Shown: positions 14,595 to 22,738 of the stretch, piece after piece
Layout of the letters: every line of letters starts with the position of its first letter
Position numbering within the stretch: position 1 is the stretch's first letter
Source: Candidatus Allochristensenella caecavium
GTDB lineage: Bacteria > Bacillota > Clostridia > Christensenellales > QAND01
DNA length: 64,000 nt
Assembly: GCA_904397865.1 (NCBI GenBank)
Contig: CAJFOS010000002.1
Coordinates: 1-64,000, forward strand
Direction: 5' to 3'
The notes under the pieces: model-generated
The model's database searches: none
Told to the model about the DNA's origin: nothing
Seen by the model: the letters and a program-made list of their open reading frames with translations, nothing else
Translations under genes and position numbers: made by a program

Positions 14595-15428
14595 TTAGGC
14601 CTCCTGTTGTTTGGGTTTATACCGATATCGTTCCGGCACATCCGGGCCCTTGTAGCCCCCTTTGCGCCACACATAAATGAACATACAGATGGCCACTACC
14701 GCCACCACAGCGCTCACCGCCTGCGAAACGCGGATGGTTCCAAAAATCATCAGACTGTATTCCGGCTGCCGCATGCCCTCCAGTACCGCTCGCGCACTGC
14801 AATACAACGTTAGATACAGCCAGAATGCGCCGCCACGCAGATTCGGTTTCTTCTTCCAAAGATATAAAATCACCAGTGCACCACAGATATTCCAGACCGA
14901 TTCAATTAAAAACAAGCCTACATACCATTGTCCATCCACATTGACAGCCGGAGGAAATAATGCCAAGTGTTCCGATACCTGCCCGGAAACCTGCGTCAGC
15001 GCCGCGCCATAAAGCTCCTGGTTGAAAAAATTGCCCCAACGGCCCAATCCCTGGGCCAGCAGCAAAGACGGGGCCGCACAGTCCATGATATCCCAAACGG
15101 ACATCTTCCTCCACTTTGCCAGAATGACTGCAGCTATAATGCCGCCAATTACAGCGCCGTAAATGGCTAAACCTACCATCCGCAGCGAAAAAATAGCGCC
15201 TAAATTATTGGCGAATTCATCCCAGCTAAATACGACATAATAAAGCCGCGCGCCCACAATGCCGAGCGGGACTGCTAACAGCAAAAAATCCAAAATCATT
15301 TCGCTGCTGTAGCCACGCTTGCGTGCCAGGCGTGTTGATAAAAACATGCCAATAATCATTCCACACATAATAATCAGGCCATACCAGTAAATTGGCATAC
15401 CAAAAATCCAAAACGCTACATTATTCAA
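14595..15428 (-). CDS. lgt: Prolipoprotein diacylglyceryl transferase (Lgt)
   Basis: Integral membrane enzyme that transfers diacylglycerol from phosphatidylglycerol to the lipobox cysteine of prelipoproteins. I chose the TTG at 15428 (reading MNNVAFWIFG), because GGGAGGG lies five bases upstream. The longer frame to 15473 lacks a ribosome site. About 277 aa with seven predicted membrane helices. The Lgt signature GLGRWGNFFNQELYG is present near residue 135, as are GLAIYGAVIGG and the C-terminal RAVLEGMRQPEY. A substrate encoded in this window is the lipoprotein at 49440-49868. First gene of lgt-pncB-divIVA-like. Confidence 0.95.
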   Translation of the reverse strand: MNNVAFWIFGMPIYWYGLIIMCGMIIGMFLSTRLARKRGYSSEMILDFLLLAVPLGIVGARLYYVVFSWDEFANNLGAIFSLRMVGLAIYGAVIGGIIAAVILAKWRKMSVWDIMDCAAPSLLLAQGLGRWGNFFNQELYGAALTQVSGQVSEHLALFPPAVNVDGQWYVGLFLIESVWNICGALVILYLWKKKPNLRGGAFWLYLTLYCSARAVLEGMRQPEYSLMIFGTIRVSQAVSAVVAVVAICMFIYVWRKGGYKGPDVPERYRYKPKQQEA

Positions 15429-15484
15429 GGGAACCCTCCCATACGGTTGCTTCGTTATCTGTCCACGGGACAAAAACCTTTTTG

Positions 15485-15490
15485 ATTATA
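15485..15490 (-). promoter_or_regulatory. lgt promoter (extended -10)
   Basis: On the minus strand ATGCTATAAT gives a perfect TATAAT with the TGN extension, about 57 bases before the lgt TTG. The -35 region is poor, as is common for extended -10 promoters. Confidence 0.55.
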
Positions 15491-15656
15491 GCATAAAAGC
15501 ACATAAAAAACATAGCAGGCTGTTTTTCCCCTTCTGCACAATGTCCAACGGGCGTAAAAGGACTTCGTGTATCATTTTTAGGTTTTTAAAGCCAGTTTAT
15601 GTATAGAAGACCCGCTTTCGTCCAAACTAAGTGTATCACGAGGAGGTGATAAGACA

Positions 15657-15821
15657 ATGGAAAAAGCAAATCGTAGTATCGGTTGTACGGTGTCGCAGTG
15701 CGCGCACCATTGTGGCTCGCAGGATTATTGCTCGCTGGACCAAATCATGATTGGCACGCATGAAGCCAACCCGACGATGGACCAGTGTACAGACTGCAAA
15801 TCCTTCCGGCTGAAGAAGTAA
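15657..15821 (+). CDS. Small DUF1540 cysteine-rich protein
   Basis: 54-aa protein with a strong GAGGAGG ribosome site eight bases before ATG. It shows the DUF1540 arrangement of conserved cysteines and histidines: C10-x4-C15-x3-C19-x5-C25, then C44-x2-C47. That pattern suggests metal binding or disulphides. DUF1540 proteins are common and uncharacterised in spore-forming Firmicutes. It is a single-gene unit closed by its own hairpin. No function is assigned. Confidence 0.85.
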   Translation: MEKANRSIGCTVSQCAHHCGSQDYCSLDQIMIGTHEANPTMDQCTDCKSFRLKK

Positions 15822-15825
15822 GCAA

Positions 15826-15870
15826 AGAGAAGGGACGATGTCGTCATATGCATCGTCTCTTTTCTTTTTC
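15826..15870 (+). terminator. Terminator of the DUF1540 gene
   Basis: AGAGAAGGGACGATG pairs with CATCGTCTCTTTT around a ten-base loop, followed by TTTCTTTTT. Confidence 0.8.
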
Positions 15871-16183
15871 ATCTCGAGTCAAACCGTTTTTCGTACCCTC
15901 TTTTACAAAAAGCGCCAAATAAAAACACGCAAGGATGCCCGCGTATATTTTGCACATGAAAAATGAGAAAAACGCGCAGCGGCGTTTGGTCAAATGCCGT
16001 TGATTTGCGTCCCTTCTTCATTTAACATTTTCCGTTCTATGAAAATATAGCATTCTCTATCCACCCGAACAAATGGCGTCCTGCCGGATGTCGCATGCTT
16101 TGTCCGCTTCTTCATATAAGCAGGGTTTTTGTCGCATAAAATGGCATGATGCATTTCCCATCGTCTACTTGTGGATGCACCAA
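15871..16183. other. Intergenic region without a recognised gene
   Basis: About 310 bases between the DUF1540 terminator and the tRNA cluster terminator. No frame has both a ribosome site and plausible composition, and I see no recognisable structured RNA. Confidence 0.5.
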
Positions 16184-16209
16184 AAAAGAAAAAAGCCCCA
16201 AATGGGGCT
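16184..16209 (-). terminator. tRNA cluster terminator
   Basis: AGCCCC-AAAT-GGGGCT is followed on the minus strand by TTTTTTCTTTTTT, six bases after the encoded CCA of tRNA-Glu. Confidence 0.88.
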
Positions 16210-16214
16210 CTCGT

Positions 16215-16289
16215 TGGTAGCTCGTAGGGGAATCGAACCCCTGTTACCGCCTTGAGAGGGCGGTGTCTTAGCCGCTTGACCAACGAGCC
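16215..16289 (-). tRNA. tRNA-Glu (anticodon CTC), CCA encoded
   Basis: Minus-strand cloverleaf: acceptor GGCTCGT/ACGAGCT, anticodon stem CCGCC/GGCGG with loop CTCTCAA (anticodon CTC), T arm AGGGG/CCCCT with TTCGATT, discriminator A and encoded CCA. Last gene of the RNA cluster. Confidence 0.95.
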
Positions 16290-16292
16290 ATG

Positions 16293-16366
16293 TGGCAGCG
16301 GTACTAGGATTCGAACCTAGACAATACGAGTCAGAGTCGCAGGTGCTACCGTTACACAATACCGCT
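16293..16366 (-). tRNA. tRNA-Gln (anticodon CTG), CCA encoded
   Basis: Minus-strand cloverleaf: acceptor AGCGGTA/TACCGCT, anticodon stem TGCGA/TCGTA with loop CTCTGAC (anticodon CTG), T arm CTAGG/CCTAG with TTCGAAT, discriminator G and encoded CCA. It is three bases upstream of tRNA-Glu. Confidence 0.94.
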
Positions 16367-16404
16367 ACGTAATGAAGTTGTTGCTTGTCCGTCAGGATGA
16401 AAAA

Positions 16405-16572
16405 CCCATAGTGCCGTTCGTTTCCTCATTTACAACCCGCCTCTTTAGGCAGGTGGGTACCCTGCCTCTTGTTTCCGCAATCCCACATAAATGCGGGCGT
16501 GACGTACTCGAAAGAAGGACTCCGGGTTCCCAATGTAAATCTGTGGGTTTAAAAAAAGGAAACGCACGAACA
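16405..16572 (-). ncRNA. ssrS: Probable 6S RNA (ssrS)
   Basis: The 220 bases between tRNA-Val and tRNA-Gln hold a structured RNA on the minus strand. A closing stem pairs CGTTTCCT (16564-16557) with AGGAAACG (16426-16419). Inside it, ATTTACA can pair with TGTAAAT. Two internal hairpins are AGGCAGG/CCTGCCT, with GTACCCA as its loop, and CCCGCA/TGTGGG. Size, long rod-like closing stem, open middle and the GGGTACCCACCTG element resemble Firmicutes 6S RNA, the RNA that mimics an open promoter and binds RNA polymerase. I recognise it by architecture and remembered motifs, not by a covariance search. It would be processed from the tRNA transcript. Confidence 0.6.
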
Positions 16573-16587
16573 CCACAGGAATTCTAT

Positions 16588-16663
16588 TGGTGGGCGATAC
16601 TGGACTCGAACCAGCGACCTCCACGATGTCAACGTGATGCTCTACCAACTGAGCTAACCGCCC
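16588..16663 (-). tRNA. tRNA-Val (anticodon GAC), CCA encoded
   Basis: Minus-strand cloverleaf: acceptor GGGCGGT/ATCGCCC, D arm TAGCTCAGTTGGTAGAGC, anticodon loop with GAC, T arm with TTCGAGT, discriminator A and encoded CCA. First gene of the Val-6S-Gln-Glu cluster. Confidence 0.95.
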
Positions 16664-16681
16664 CGGACAACTGCATTTCTA

Positions 16682-16709
16682 ATTATACAGAAATTCGCGC
16701 GCTTTTCAA
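16682..16709 (-). promoter_or_regulatory. Promoter of the tRNA/6S cluster
   Basis: On the minus strand a -35 TTGAAA (16709-16704), 16-base spacer and perfect -10 TATAAT (16687-16682) lie 19 bases before tRNA-Val. Confidence 0.8.
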
Positions 16710-16962
16710 GTGTTATTTTTATCGAATTAAAAAAGCTGTTTCTTTTCGCAGGGCAGAACGCGTTGCATGCGTGGCCACATCGCGCCCGTATGCACCGTAG
16801 TATCGGCCAAATACACGGAACACATACTTCTCAGATAAATAAAATGAGGAAAAAAGAATTTTTCTTATCCTTCCGCCACTTCGTTCTTTCATGCCCCACA
16901 GCTTGTAGAATGGGATTCCTTTTGCTCCTCTTCATCTTTGGTCAAAATACGTAAGCGGCCGC
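16710..16962. other. Intergenic region without a recognised gene
   Basis: About 250 bases separate the divergent promoters of the tRNA cluster and the DUF4364 gene. I see no gene or structured RNA. Confidence 0.5.
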
Positions 16963-16992
16963 TGGACATCCTGCTATTGACAACGTTATACT
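16963..16992 (+). promoter_or_regulatory. Promoter of the DUF4364 gene
   Basis: A -35 TGGACA (16963-16968), 18-base spacer and -10 TATACT (16987-16992) lie about 100 bases before the ATG. Confidence 0.55.
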
Positions 16993-17089
16993 AAAATAAA
17001 TATCGTTTGGCGGATATGTCCTGCTCAGCCGATAAAAAGGCGGCTTGCTTATCCCGCTGTGGTTAAGATAGATATGGGAGGAATCGAAC

Positions 17090-17626
17090 ATGGCCAATTC
17101 CCTGCCAATCGGAAAACTAAAATTGCTTTATCTCATGGACTGTGCGGACATTCCCGTCAGCGACCAGGAAATTCTGCAAAGCTGTGTTGACTGGTTTTCT
17201 TATTTTGAACTGCAAACAGCACTCGCTGAGATGTTTGAACAGAAACTTCTCATCTGTCAATCGTCTCAGGCCGGGGTACGCCGTTACAGCGTCGCTGCAC
17301 TGGGCAAACAAACGTTGGTGCATTTTGCAAAGGAAATTGCCCGTTCCGTACGCAGCCGTCTGGAAGAGGAGTCCGTCCATCTGCGCAAGCGTGCGCGGGA
17401 TGCTTCCACCTTTGTCGCAGACTATCAGCGGCGCGAGGAAGGCGAATATGTAGCACATTTGCAAATTCTTGAGCAAGGTCATGCCCTGTTGGATATCACC
17501 ATCAACCTGCCCACCATCCAACAAGCCGACCGCGCCTGCCAATATTGGCCGGAAAATGCAAACCGTGTTTTTCAGGCGTTGCTGGAAGAACCGGTTTCTA
17601 TATCAGAGGAGCCAGCGGGAACATAA
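17090..17626 (+). CDS. DUF4364 family protein (winged-helix-like)
   Basis: 178-aa soluble protein. Its N-terminal ~75 residues match the DUF4364 pattern (GKLKLLYLMDCADIPVSDQEI ... SYFELQTALAEMFEQKLL), which reads like a winged helix-turn-helix. The second half is mixed alpha/beta (residues 100-150 VADYQRREEGEYVAHLQI) and may be an effector or dimerisation part. The family is widespread in Clostridia with no established role; DNA binding is an inference. GGGAGGAATCGAAC precedes the ATG. It is a single-gene unit sharing a terminator with convergent metY. Confidence 0.85.
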   Translation: MANSLPIGKLKLLYLMDCADIPVSDQEILQSCVDWFSYFELQTALAEMFEQKLLICQSSQAGVRRYSVAALGKQTLVHFAKEIARSVRSRLEEESVHLRKRARDASTFVADYQRREEGEYVAHLQILEQGHALLDITINLPTIQQADRACQYWPENANRVFQALLEEPVSISEEPAGT

Positions 17627-17631
17627 GTAAC

Positions 17632-17669
17632 AAAAAAGGCGCGTATCTAAAGATACGCGCCTTTTCTTT
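17632..17669. terminator. Bidirectional terminator between the DUF4364 gene and metY
   Basis: AAAAGGCGCGTATCT pairs perfectly with AGATACGCGCCTTTT, with A and T tracts on either side. It serves both convergent genes. Confidence 0.92.
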
Positions 17670-18948
17670 ACGCCTTTTGGCTTTCCGCCAGCGCTTGCTG
17701 GATATCCTCGATAATATCCTGCACATTTTCAATGCCAACCGAAAACCGAATCAAATCCGGGCTCACGCCCGCTTCTTTCAACTGCTTGTCATTAAGCTGC
17801 CGGTGCGTGGTGCTGGCCGGATGCAGCACACAGGTGCGCGCATCGGCGACATGGGTCACAATGGCAGCGAGTTTCAAATGGTCCATAAACTTTGTCGCCG
17901 CTTCCCTTCCTCCCTTGACGCCAAAGGAGATGACGCCGCACGTACCGTTTGGCATATATTTCTGCGCCAATGCATAATAGCGGCCGCTGGGGAGGCCCGG
18001 ATAATCCACCCATGCGACGCGGCTGTCTTTTTCCAGCATTTCTGCCACGGCCTGTGCATTTTCACAATGCCGCTGCACACGCAACGCGAGCGTCTCCAAA
18101 CCCAGGTTTAACAAAAAAGCATTGTGTGGGGAGGGAATCGACCCCAAATCCCTCATCAACTGTACCGTTGCCTTGGTGATATACGCGCCTGCGCCAAAGG
18201 ATTGTGCATAGGATAGGCCGTGATAGGAATCATCCGGCTGCGTCATCCCTGGGAATTTATCCGCATGCTCCAGCCACGGAAAACGGCCGCTGTCTACAAT
18301 CGCTCCTCCTACGCTGGTGGCATGGCCATCCATATATTTAGTGGTGGAATGCGTCACAATATCAACGCCGAATTCAAACGGGCGGCAGTTGATGGGCGTA
18401 GCAAATGTGTTATCTACAATCATCGGTACCCCATGGTCATGCGCAGCTTTCACGAATTTGTCAAAATCCAGCACCACCAACGAAGGATTGGAAATCGTCT
18501 CTGCAAACACACATTTCGTATTGGGCCGAAACGCAGCATTCAATTCCTCGGCCGAAACGTCCGGATGCACAAAGGTAACATCAATCCCCATTTTTTTCAT
18601 CGTCACGCCAAACAAATTGAACGTGCCACCATAAATCGTCGATGCGCTGACAACATGGTCGCCCGCCTGACAGATATTGAACACCGCATAAAAGTTTGCT
18701 GCCTGACCAGAGGAGGTCAGCATGGCGGCAACGCCACCTTCCAGCGCCGCAATCTTAGCCGCCACGGCGTCATTGGTCGGGTTTTGCAGGCGCGTGTAAA
18801 AATAACCGCTCTCCTCCAAATCGAACAGACGGCCCATTTGTTCGCTGGATTCGTATTTGTATGTCGTGCTCTGTACGATAGGCAGTACACGCGGTTCCCC
18901 ATTTTGGGGTGTATAGCCGGCCTGTACGCAGTTGGTTTCAATTCTCAT
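17668..18948 (-). CDS. metY: O-acetylhomoserine sulfhydrylase / aminocarboxypropyltransferase
   Basis: PLP enzyme that makes homocysteine from O-acetylhomoserine and sulfide. 426 aa, the length typical of MetY. The PLP lysine is K204 in HSTTKYMDGH. Other Cys/Met-metabolism family segments are SSGQAANFYAVF, TIYGGTFNLF and VDNTFATP. The C terminus contains LHPASTTHRQL and the RFSVGIENVQDIIEDI helix. AGGAGGATTCTT precedes the ATG. It is monocistronic behind a T-box leader. The nearby homoserine dehydrogenase (57123-58391) feeds the same pathway. Confidence 0.95.
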   Translation of the reverse strand: MRIETNCVQAGYTPQNGEPRVLPIVQSTTYKYESSEQMGRLFDLEESGYFYTRLQNPTNDAVAAKIAALEGGVAAMLTSSGQAANFYAVFNICQAGDHVVSASTIYGGTFNLFGVTMKKMGIDVTFVHPDVSAEELNAAFRPNTKCVFAETISNPSLVVLDFDKFVKAAHDHGVPMIVDNTFATPINCRPFEFGVDIVTHSTTKYMDGHATSVGGAIVDSGRFPWLEHADKFPGMTQPDDSYHGLSYAQSFGAGAYITKATVQLMRDLGSIPSPHNAFLLNLGLETLALRVQRHCENAQAVAEMLEKDSRVAWVDYPGLPSGRYYALAQKYMPNGTCGVISFGVKGGREAATKFMDHLKLAAIVTHVADARTCVLHPASTTHRQLNDKQLKEAGVSPDLIRFSVGIENVQDIIEDIQQALAESQKA

Positions 18949-18969
18949 AAGAATCCTCCTCTGGTTAAA

Positions 18970-19245
18970 AATAAAACTCGTCTTCGTATTGAAGACGAGT
19001 TATTCCCGTGGTACCACTTCGATTCATCTGCTTTTTACAAAGCAAACCTCATCGCCGCACTTTAAACAAAGCGCAGCTACGCTGTAACAGGCGTATCCTG
19101 TCATTCCCTCAAGCCTGACGCATTCGGAAATGCCATTCCAGAGCCATCTTCCGCGTCCCTGCTCCTCCCTTTTGCACCAACCAAGGGCTCTCTTTCCGAT
19201 TGGAAACGCGTACTCTCTCCTTCTCTATGTTTGGATTTGAATTTT
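18970..19245 (-). promoter_or_regulatory. T-box riboswitch leader of metY
   Basis: Minus-strand leader of about 275 bases. It has the T-box core GTGGTACCACGGG (around 19015-19003) followed by a terminator hairpin (AACTCGTCTTC/GAAGACGAGTT, 18976-19001) and a T tract. Stem I is visible as TCGGAAA/TTTCCGA and GAGCC/GGCTC, with the GGTTGGTGCAA distal loop. The specifier bulge reads GGAATGGCA (19139-19131). The gene's role favours ATG (Met) at 19136-19134, though a GGC reading is also possible. Uncharged tRNA should stabilise the antiterminator and switch metY on. Confidence 0.9.
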
Positions 19246-19250
19246 TTGTC

Positions 19251-19279
19251 ATGATAGCACGGCCCGTACGCTCTGTCAA
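19251..19279 (-). promoter_or_regulatory. Promoter of the metY T-box unit
   Basis: On the minus strand a perfect -35 TTGACA (19279-19274), 17-base spacer and -10 TATCAT (19256-19251). It overlaps the end region of the purine operon. Confidence 0.85.
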
Positions 19280-19294
19280 CCAGGCGCTCCATAT

Positions 19295-20548
19295 TTATTT
19301 AACGCCGATATCCCGACGCACATGCATATCCTGGAAATGGATATGCGCCATCGATTCATACGCGCGTGCAATCGCTTGCTCCAATGTATCCGCCATGCGT
19401 ACGACACCCAAGACACGCCCGCCGTTGGTAACAAATGTGTCATGCTCTTGCGCCGTCCCCGCATGGAACACCAGTGCACCCGTTTCTTCTGCCGTCCTCA
19501 ACCCTTCGATGGGATATCCTTTCGGATAGGAACCCGGGTATCCTCCGGAGGCTGCTACCACACACACGCTCGCCTGCGGCAAAAATTCCACATTCAGCCG
19601 GTCAAGCGTACCGTGGATGGTAGCAAGCATGATTTGGGATAGCGGTGTCTTCAACAGCGGCAAAATCGCCTGGGTCTCCGGGTCGCCAAAGCGCGCATTG
19701 TATTCCAGCGTTTTCGGTCCGTTAGGTGTGAGCATCAGCCCGCAGTAAAGCACGCCCTGGAAAGGACGTCCCTCCTGTTGCATGGCGCGTACAGTCGGAC
19801 GCACAATAGTATCCAGCACCTGTTCCCGCAATGCTTGAGTAAAAGTAGGTGTCGGTGCAAACGCCCCCATACCGCCCGTGTTGGGGCCTTTATCTCCATC
19901 ATACGCCCGCTTGTGGTCTTGCGCTGCCGGCATCGCAACAATATGTTCCCCATCACAGAAACACAGAAGCGATACTTCCGGCCCCGTCATAAACTCTTCG
20001 ATTACCACGCGCGCACCTGCTTGTCCGAAATGGTGGTCAATCATGATTTCGCGCACTGCCCGTTCGGCCTCCTGTTGTGTCTGACAGATATAGACTCCCT
20101 TGCCCAACGCCAGGCCGTCCGCCTTGACGACGATGGGCGCCGGATGGCTGCGCACATAATCCATCGCCTGCTGGGCATCATCCAGCACGGCAAAGGAAGC
20201 GGTCGGAATCTGGTATTTTTCCATCAGTTGTTTGGAGAAGGCCTTGCTTGCCTCTATCTGTGCGGCCGCCTGTGTGGGGCCAAATGCAGCAATTCCCTTC
20301 GCGCGGAGCAAATCCACCAGCCCCAATGCCAGCGGGTCGTCCGGCGTGACACAAACCAAATCAAACTGTTGCGCCGCTGCATAATCCGCCAGCGCCTGCA
20401 CGTCCGTCGCACCGATATCCACGCACGTTGCCAGTTGCGCGATGCCTGCATTTCCCGGCGCACAATACAGTTCGTGTCCGCCTTCCTGGTGCAGCTTCCA
20501 AATCACGGCATGCTCGCGTCCGCCGCCGCCAATGACAAGAATCTTCAT
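19295..20548 (-). CDS. purD: Phosphoribosylamine-glycine ligase
   Basis: ATP-grasp enzyme joining glycine to phosphoribosylamine (GAR synthetase), 417 aa. The N-terminal Rossmann-like start GGGGREHAVIWKL (residues 7-19) is typical. ATP-grasp elements include PIVVKADGLALGKGVY and GPEVSLLCFCDG. The metal and substrate part includes NTGGMGAFAPTP and LEYNARFGDPETQ. Last gene of purE-M-N-H-D, 13 bases after purH. Confidence 0.97.
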   Translation of the reverse strand: MKILVIGGGGREHAVIWKLHQEGGHELYCAPGNAGIAQLATCVDIGATDVQALADYAAAQQFDLVCVTPDDPLALGLVDLLRAKGIAAFGPTQAAAQIEASKAFSKQLMEKYQIPTASFAVLDDAQQAMDYVRSHPAPIVVKADGLALGKGVYICQTQQEAERAVREIMIDHHFGQAGARVVIEEFMTGPEVSLLCFCDGEHIVAMPAAQDHKRAYDGDKGPNTGGMGAFAPTPTFTQALREQVLDTIVRPTVRAMQQEGRPFQGVLYCGLMLTPNGPKTLEYNARFGDPETQAILPLLKTPLSQIMLATIHGTLDRLNVEFLPQASVCVVAASGGYPGSYPKGYPIEGLRTAEETGALVFHAGTAQEHDTFVTNGGRVLGVVRMADTLEQAIARAYESMAHIHFQDMHVRRDIGVK

Positions 20549-20561
20549 CCCTGTTTACTCC

Positions 20562-22112
20562 TTAATGTTTGAAATGACGCATGCCTGTGAATACCATGGC
20601 AATGCCAAGCTCATTGGCCGCATCGATACTTTCCTGGTCACGCACACTGCCGCCGGGTTGAATGATGCAGGTAACCCCGGCTTTGCCGGCAGCCCGTACA
20701 CAATCATCAAACGGGAAGAAAGCGTCGGAAGCCAGCGCGGCGCCTTGAACCCGTTCGCCCGCATGCTCGATGGATTGCTCTACCGCCCAGATGCGGTTCA
20801 CCTGTCCGGGGCCGATACCCACGCTTACGTTGTCTTTGGCCAGGGCAATGGCGTTGGATTTAGTATGTTTGACAATCTGCCAAGCCAGCATCATATCCGC
20901 CTTTTCTTTTTCCGAAGGCGCACGGTCCGTAACCACCGTCCATTCATTGGTCAAGGACTGGTCCAGCGTCTGCACCAGCAGGCCGCCCATTACTTTTTTC
21001 ATATCCAGCGTGTCTTCAGCGACCTCTGCGCGAATATGCGGCAAGCGCAAAATACGCAGGTTCTTTTTCTTTTTCAAAATCTCCAGTGCTTCCTCAGTGT
21101 ACGACGGCGCAACGATAATCTCCAAAAAGGTCTTTGCCATTTCCGTAGCCGTCGGGGCGTCGATTTCGCCATTGGTCACCACAATACCGCCAAAAATAGA
21201 AACAGGGTCTGCATCGTGCGCCATCACGTAGGCTTCCGCCGTCGTTTTAGCCAACGCCACCCCGCAGGGATTGGCATGTTTAACCCCCACCACGGCAATC
21301 TCCTTCGTGTTGCCGCGGAATTCACGCAATAATTCCAGCGCGCCGTTGGTATCATTGATGTTGTTGTACGACAGTGCTTTCCCATTCAGTTGTTCTGCGC
21401 ACGGCAATGTCGCCTCGCTGGCACCCACCTCTTTGTAAAATACAGCCGGTTGATGGGGGTTCTCCCCATAACGCATATCCTGTACCTTTTCAAACGTCAA
21501 CGACAGCTCTTCAGGGAACAGCGGCGCTTCCACTTGCTTACGCAGATAGGAAGCAATCAGCGTATCATATGCCGCTGTATGCGCAAACACCTTGTAACAT
21601 AGCATCCGTTTAGTCGCAAGCGAAACCGCACCATTGGCCTTCAGCTCATTTAATACAACAACATAGTCTGCCGTATCCACCACGACAGCTACATCTTGAT
21701 GGTTTTTAGCGGCAGCACGCAGCATGCTCGGTCCGCCAATATCAATATTCTCAATGCATTCTTCAAACGAAACGCCTGGTTTGAGCATGGTCTGTTTGAA
21801 CGGATATAGATTCACACACACAATATCAATCGGTACCACGCCCAGCGCTTCTATCTGCTTCATATGTTCCGGGTTGCTCCGCATGGCCAAAATGCCGGCA
21901 TGCACCATCGGATGCAGCGTCTTGACGCGGCCATCCAAGCATTCCGGAAAGCCTGTAATATCGCTGACATTGGTCACCGGTACCCCTGCTTGACGCAGCG
22001 TCTTTTCCGTACCGCCCGTCGAAACCACTTCATAGCCCAGCGCATCCAGTTCTCTTGCAAAATCCACGATGCCCGTTTTATCTGAAACGCTCAAAAAAGC
22101 CCGTTTTTTCAT
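20562..22112 (-). CDS. purH: Bifunctional AICAR transformylase / IMP cyclohydrolase
   Basis: Catalyses the last two steps to IMP. 516 aa. The N-terminal MGS-like cyclohydrolase domain (about 1-190) carries LSVSDKTGIVDFA and STGGTEKTLRQAG. The transformylase domain (about 200-516) contains the active-site K-H pair (VGVKHANPCG) and QPGGSVRDQESIDAA. It overlaps purN by four bases (22109-22112), so translation is coupled. Confidence 0.97.
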   Translation of the reverse strand: MKKRAFLSVSDKTGIVDFARELDALGYEVVSTGGTEKTLRQAGVPVTNVSDITGFPECLDGRVKTLHPMVHAGILAMRSNPEHMKQIEALGVVPIDIVCVNLYPFKQTMLKPGVSFEECIENIDIGGPSMLRAAAKNHQDVAVVVDTADYVVVLNELKANGAVSLATKRMLCYKVFAHTAAYDTLIASYLRKQVEAPLFPEELSLTFEKVQDMRYGENPHQPAVFYKEVGASEATLPCAEQLNGKALSYNNINDTNGALELLREFRGNTKEIAVVGVKHANPCGVALAKTTAEAYVMAHDADPVSIFGGIVVTNGEIDAPTATEMAKTFLEIIVAPSYTEEALEILKKKKNLRILRLPHIRAEVAEDTLDMKKVMGGLLVQTLDQSLTNEWTVVTDRAPSEKEKADMMLAWQIVKHTKSNAIALAKDNVSVGIGPGQVNRIWAVEQSIEHAGERVQGAALASDAFFPFDDCVRAAGKAGVTCIIQPGGSVRDQESIDAANELGIAMVFTGMRHFKH

Positions 22113-22738
22113 CGCTCTTCCTCCTCAATGCTCACATGACGTCCCTCTACATGCAAACGCCCCTGCACCAACAGGGAAACAGCGCGCGGTAAAATGCGGT
22201 GTTCTATTTCCATCACCCTTTGCTGCAGGCTTTCCGCCGTATCCTCCGGTGCAATTGCCAGGCTCTCCTGCAAGACGATTGGCCCGGTGTCCGTTCCTTC
22301 GTCCACAAAGTGCACGGTCGCTCCCGTCACTTTCACGCCATAATCCAGCGCCGCTTGGTGCACTTTCAAGCCATAATATCCCTTGCCGCCAAAACTGGGC
22401 AACAACGCGGGATGGATGTTTAGAATCCGGTTGGCATAGCGATGAATCACCGTTTCACCCAGAATGGATAAGAAACCAGCCAACACCAGATATTCCGCCC
22501 CGGTCCGTTCAATGGCCTGCAGCATTGCCTCATTATACGCTTCTTTGCTTGCAAAATCCTTGCGGGCCACAACTTGGTACGGAATTCCGTTTTGTTTGGC
22601 GCGCTCGAGTGCATAGACGCCGTCGCGGGAAGCAATCACGCCACAGAGATGAACCGCCAGCGTGCCGTTTTGGACATGGTCAATCAAGCTCTGCAGGTTG
22701 CTTCCACCGCCCGAAACCAATACGCAGACGTTTTTCAA
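22109..22738 (-). CDS. purN: Phosphoribosylglycinamide formyltransferase
   Basis: Folate-dependent GAR transformylase, 209 aa. N-terminal nucleotide loop VSGGGSNLQSLID (residues 8-20). The catalytic Asn/His region is ILNIHPALLPSFGG, and the catalytic Asp lies in VDEGTDTGPIVLQ. It overlaps purM by four bases (22735-22738) and purH by four bases, in a tightly packed operon. Confidence 0.97.
   Translation of the reverse strand: MKNVCVLVSGGGSNLQSLIDHVQNGTLAVHLCGVIASRDGVYALERAKQNGIPYQVVARKDFASKEAYNEAMLQAIERTGAEYLVLAGFLSILGETVIHRYANRILNIHPALLPSFGGKGYYGLKVHQAALDYGVKVTGATVHFVDEGTDTGPIVLQESLAIAPEDTAESLQQRVMEIEHRILPRAVSLLVQGRLHVEGRHVSIEEEER

Noticed and set aside
16372-16800. 142-codon plus-strand frame over the tRNA cluster
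   Set aside because: It covers the 6S-like RNA, tRNA-Val and their promoter; the codons only mirror RNA sequence.
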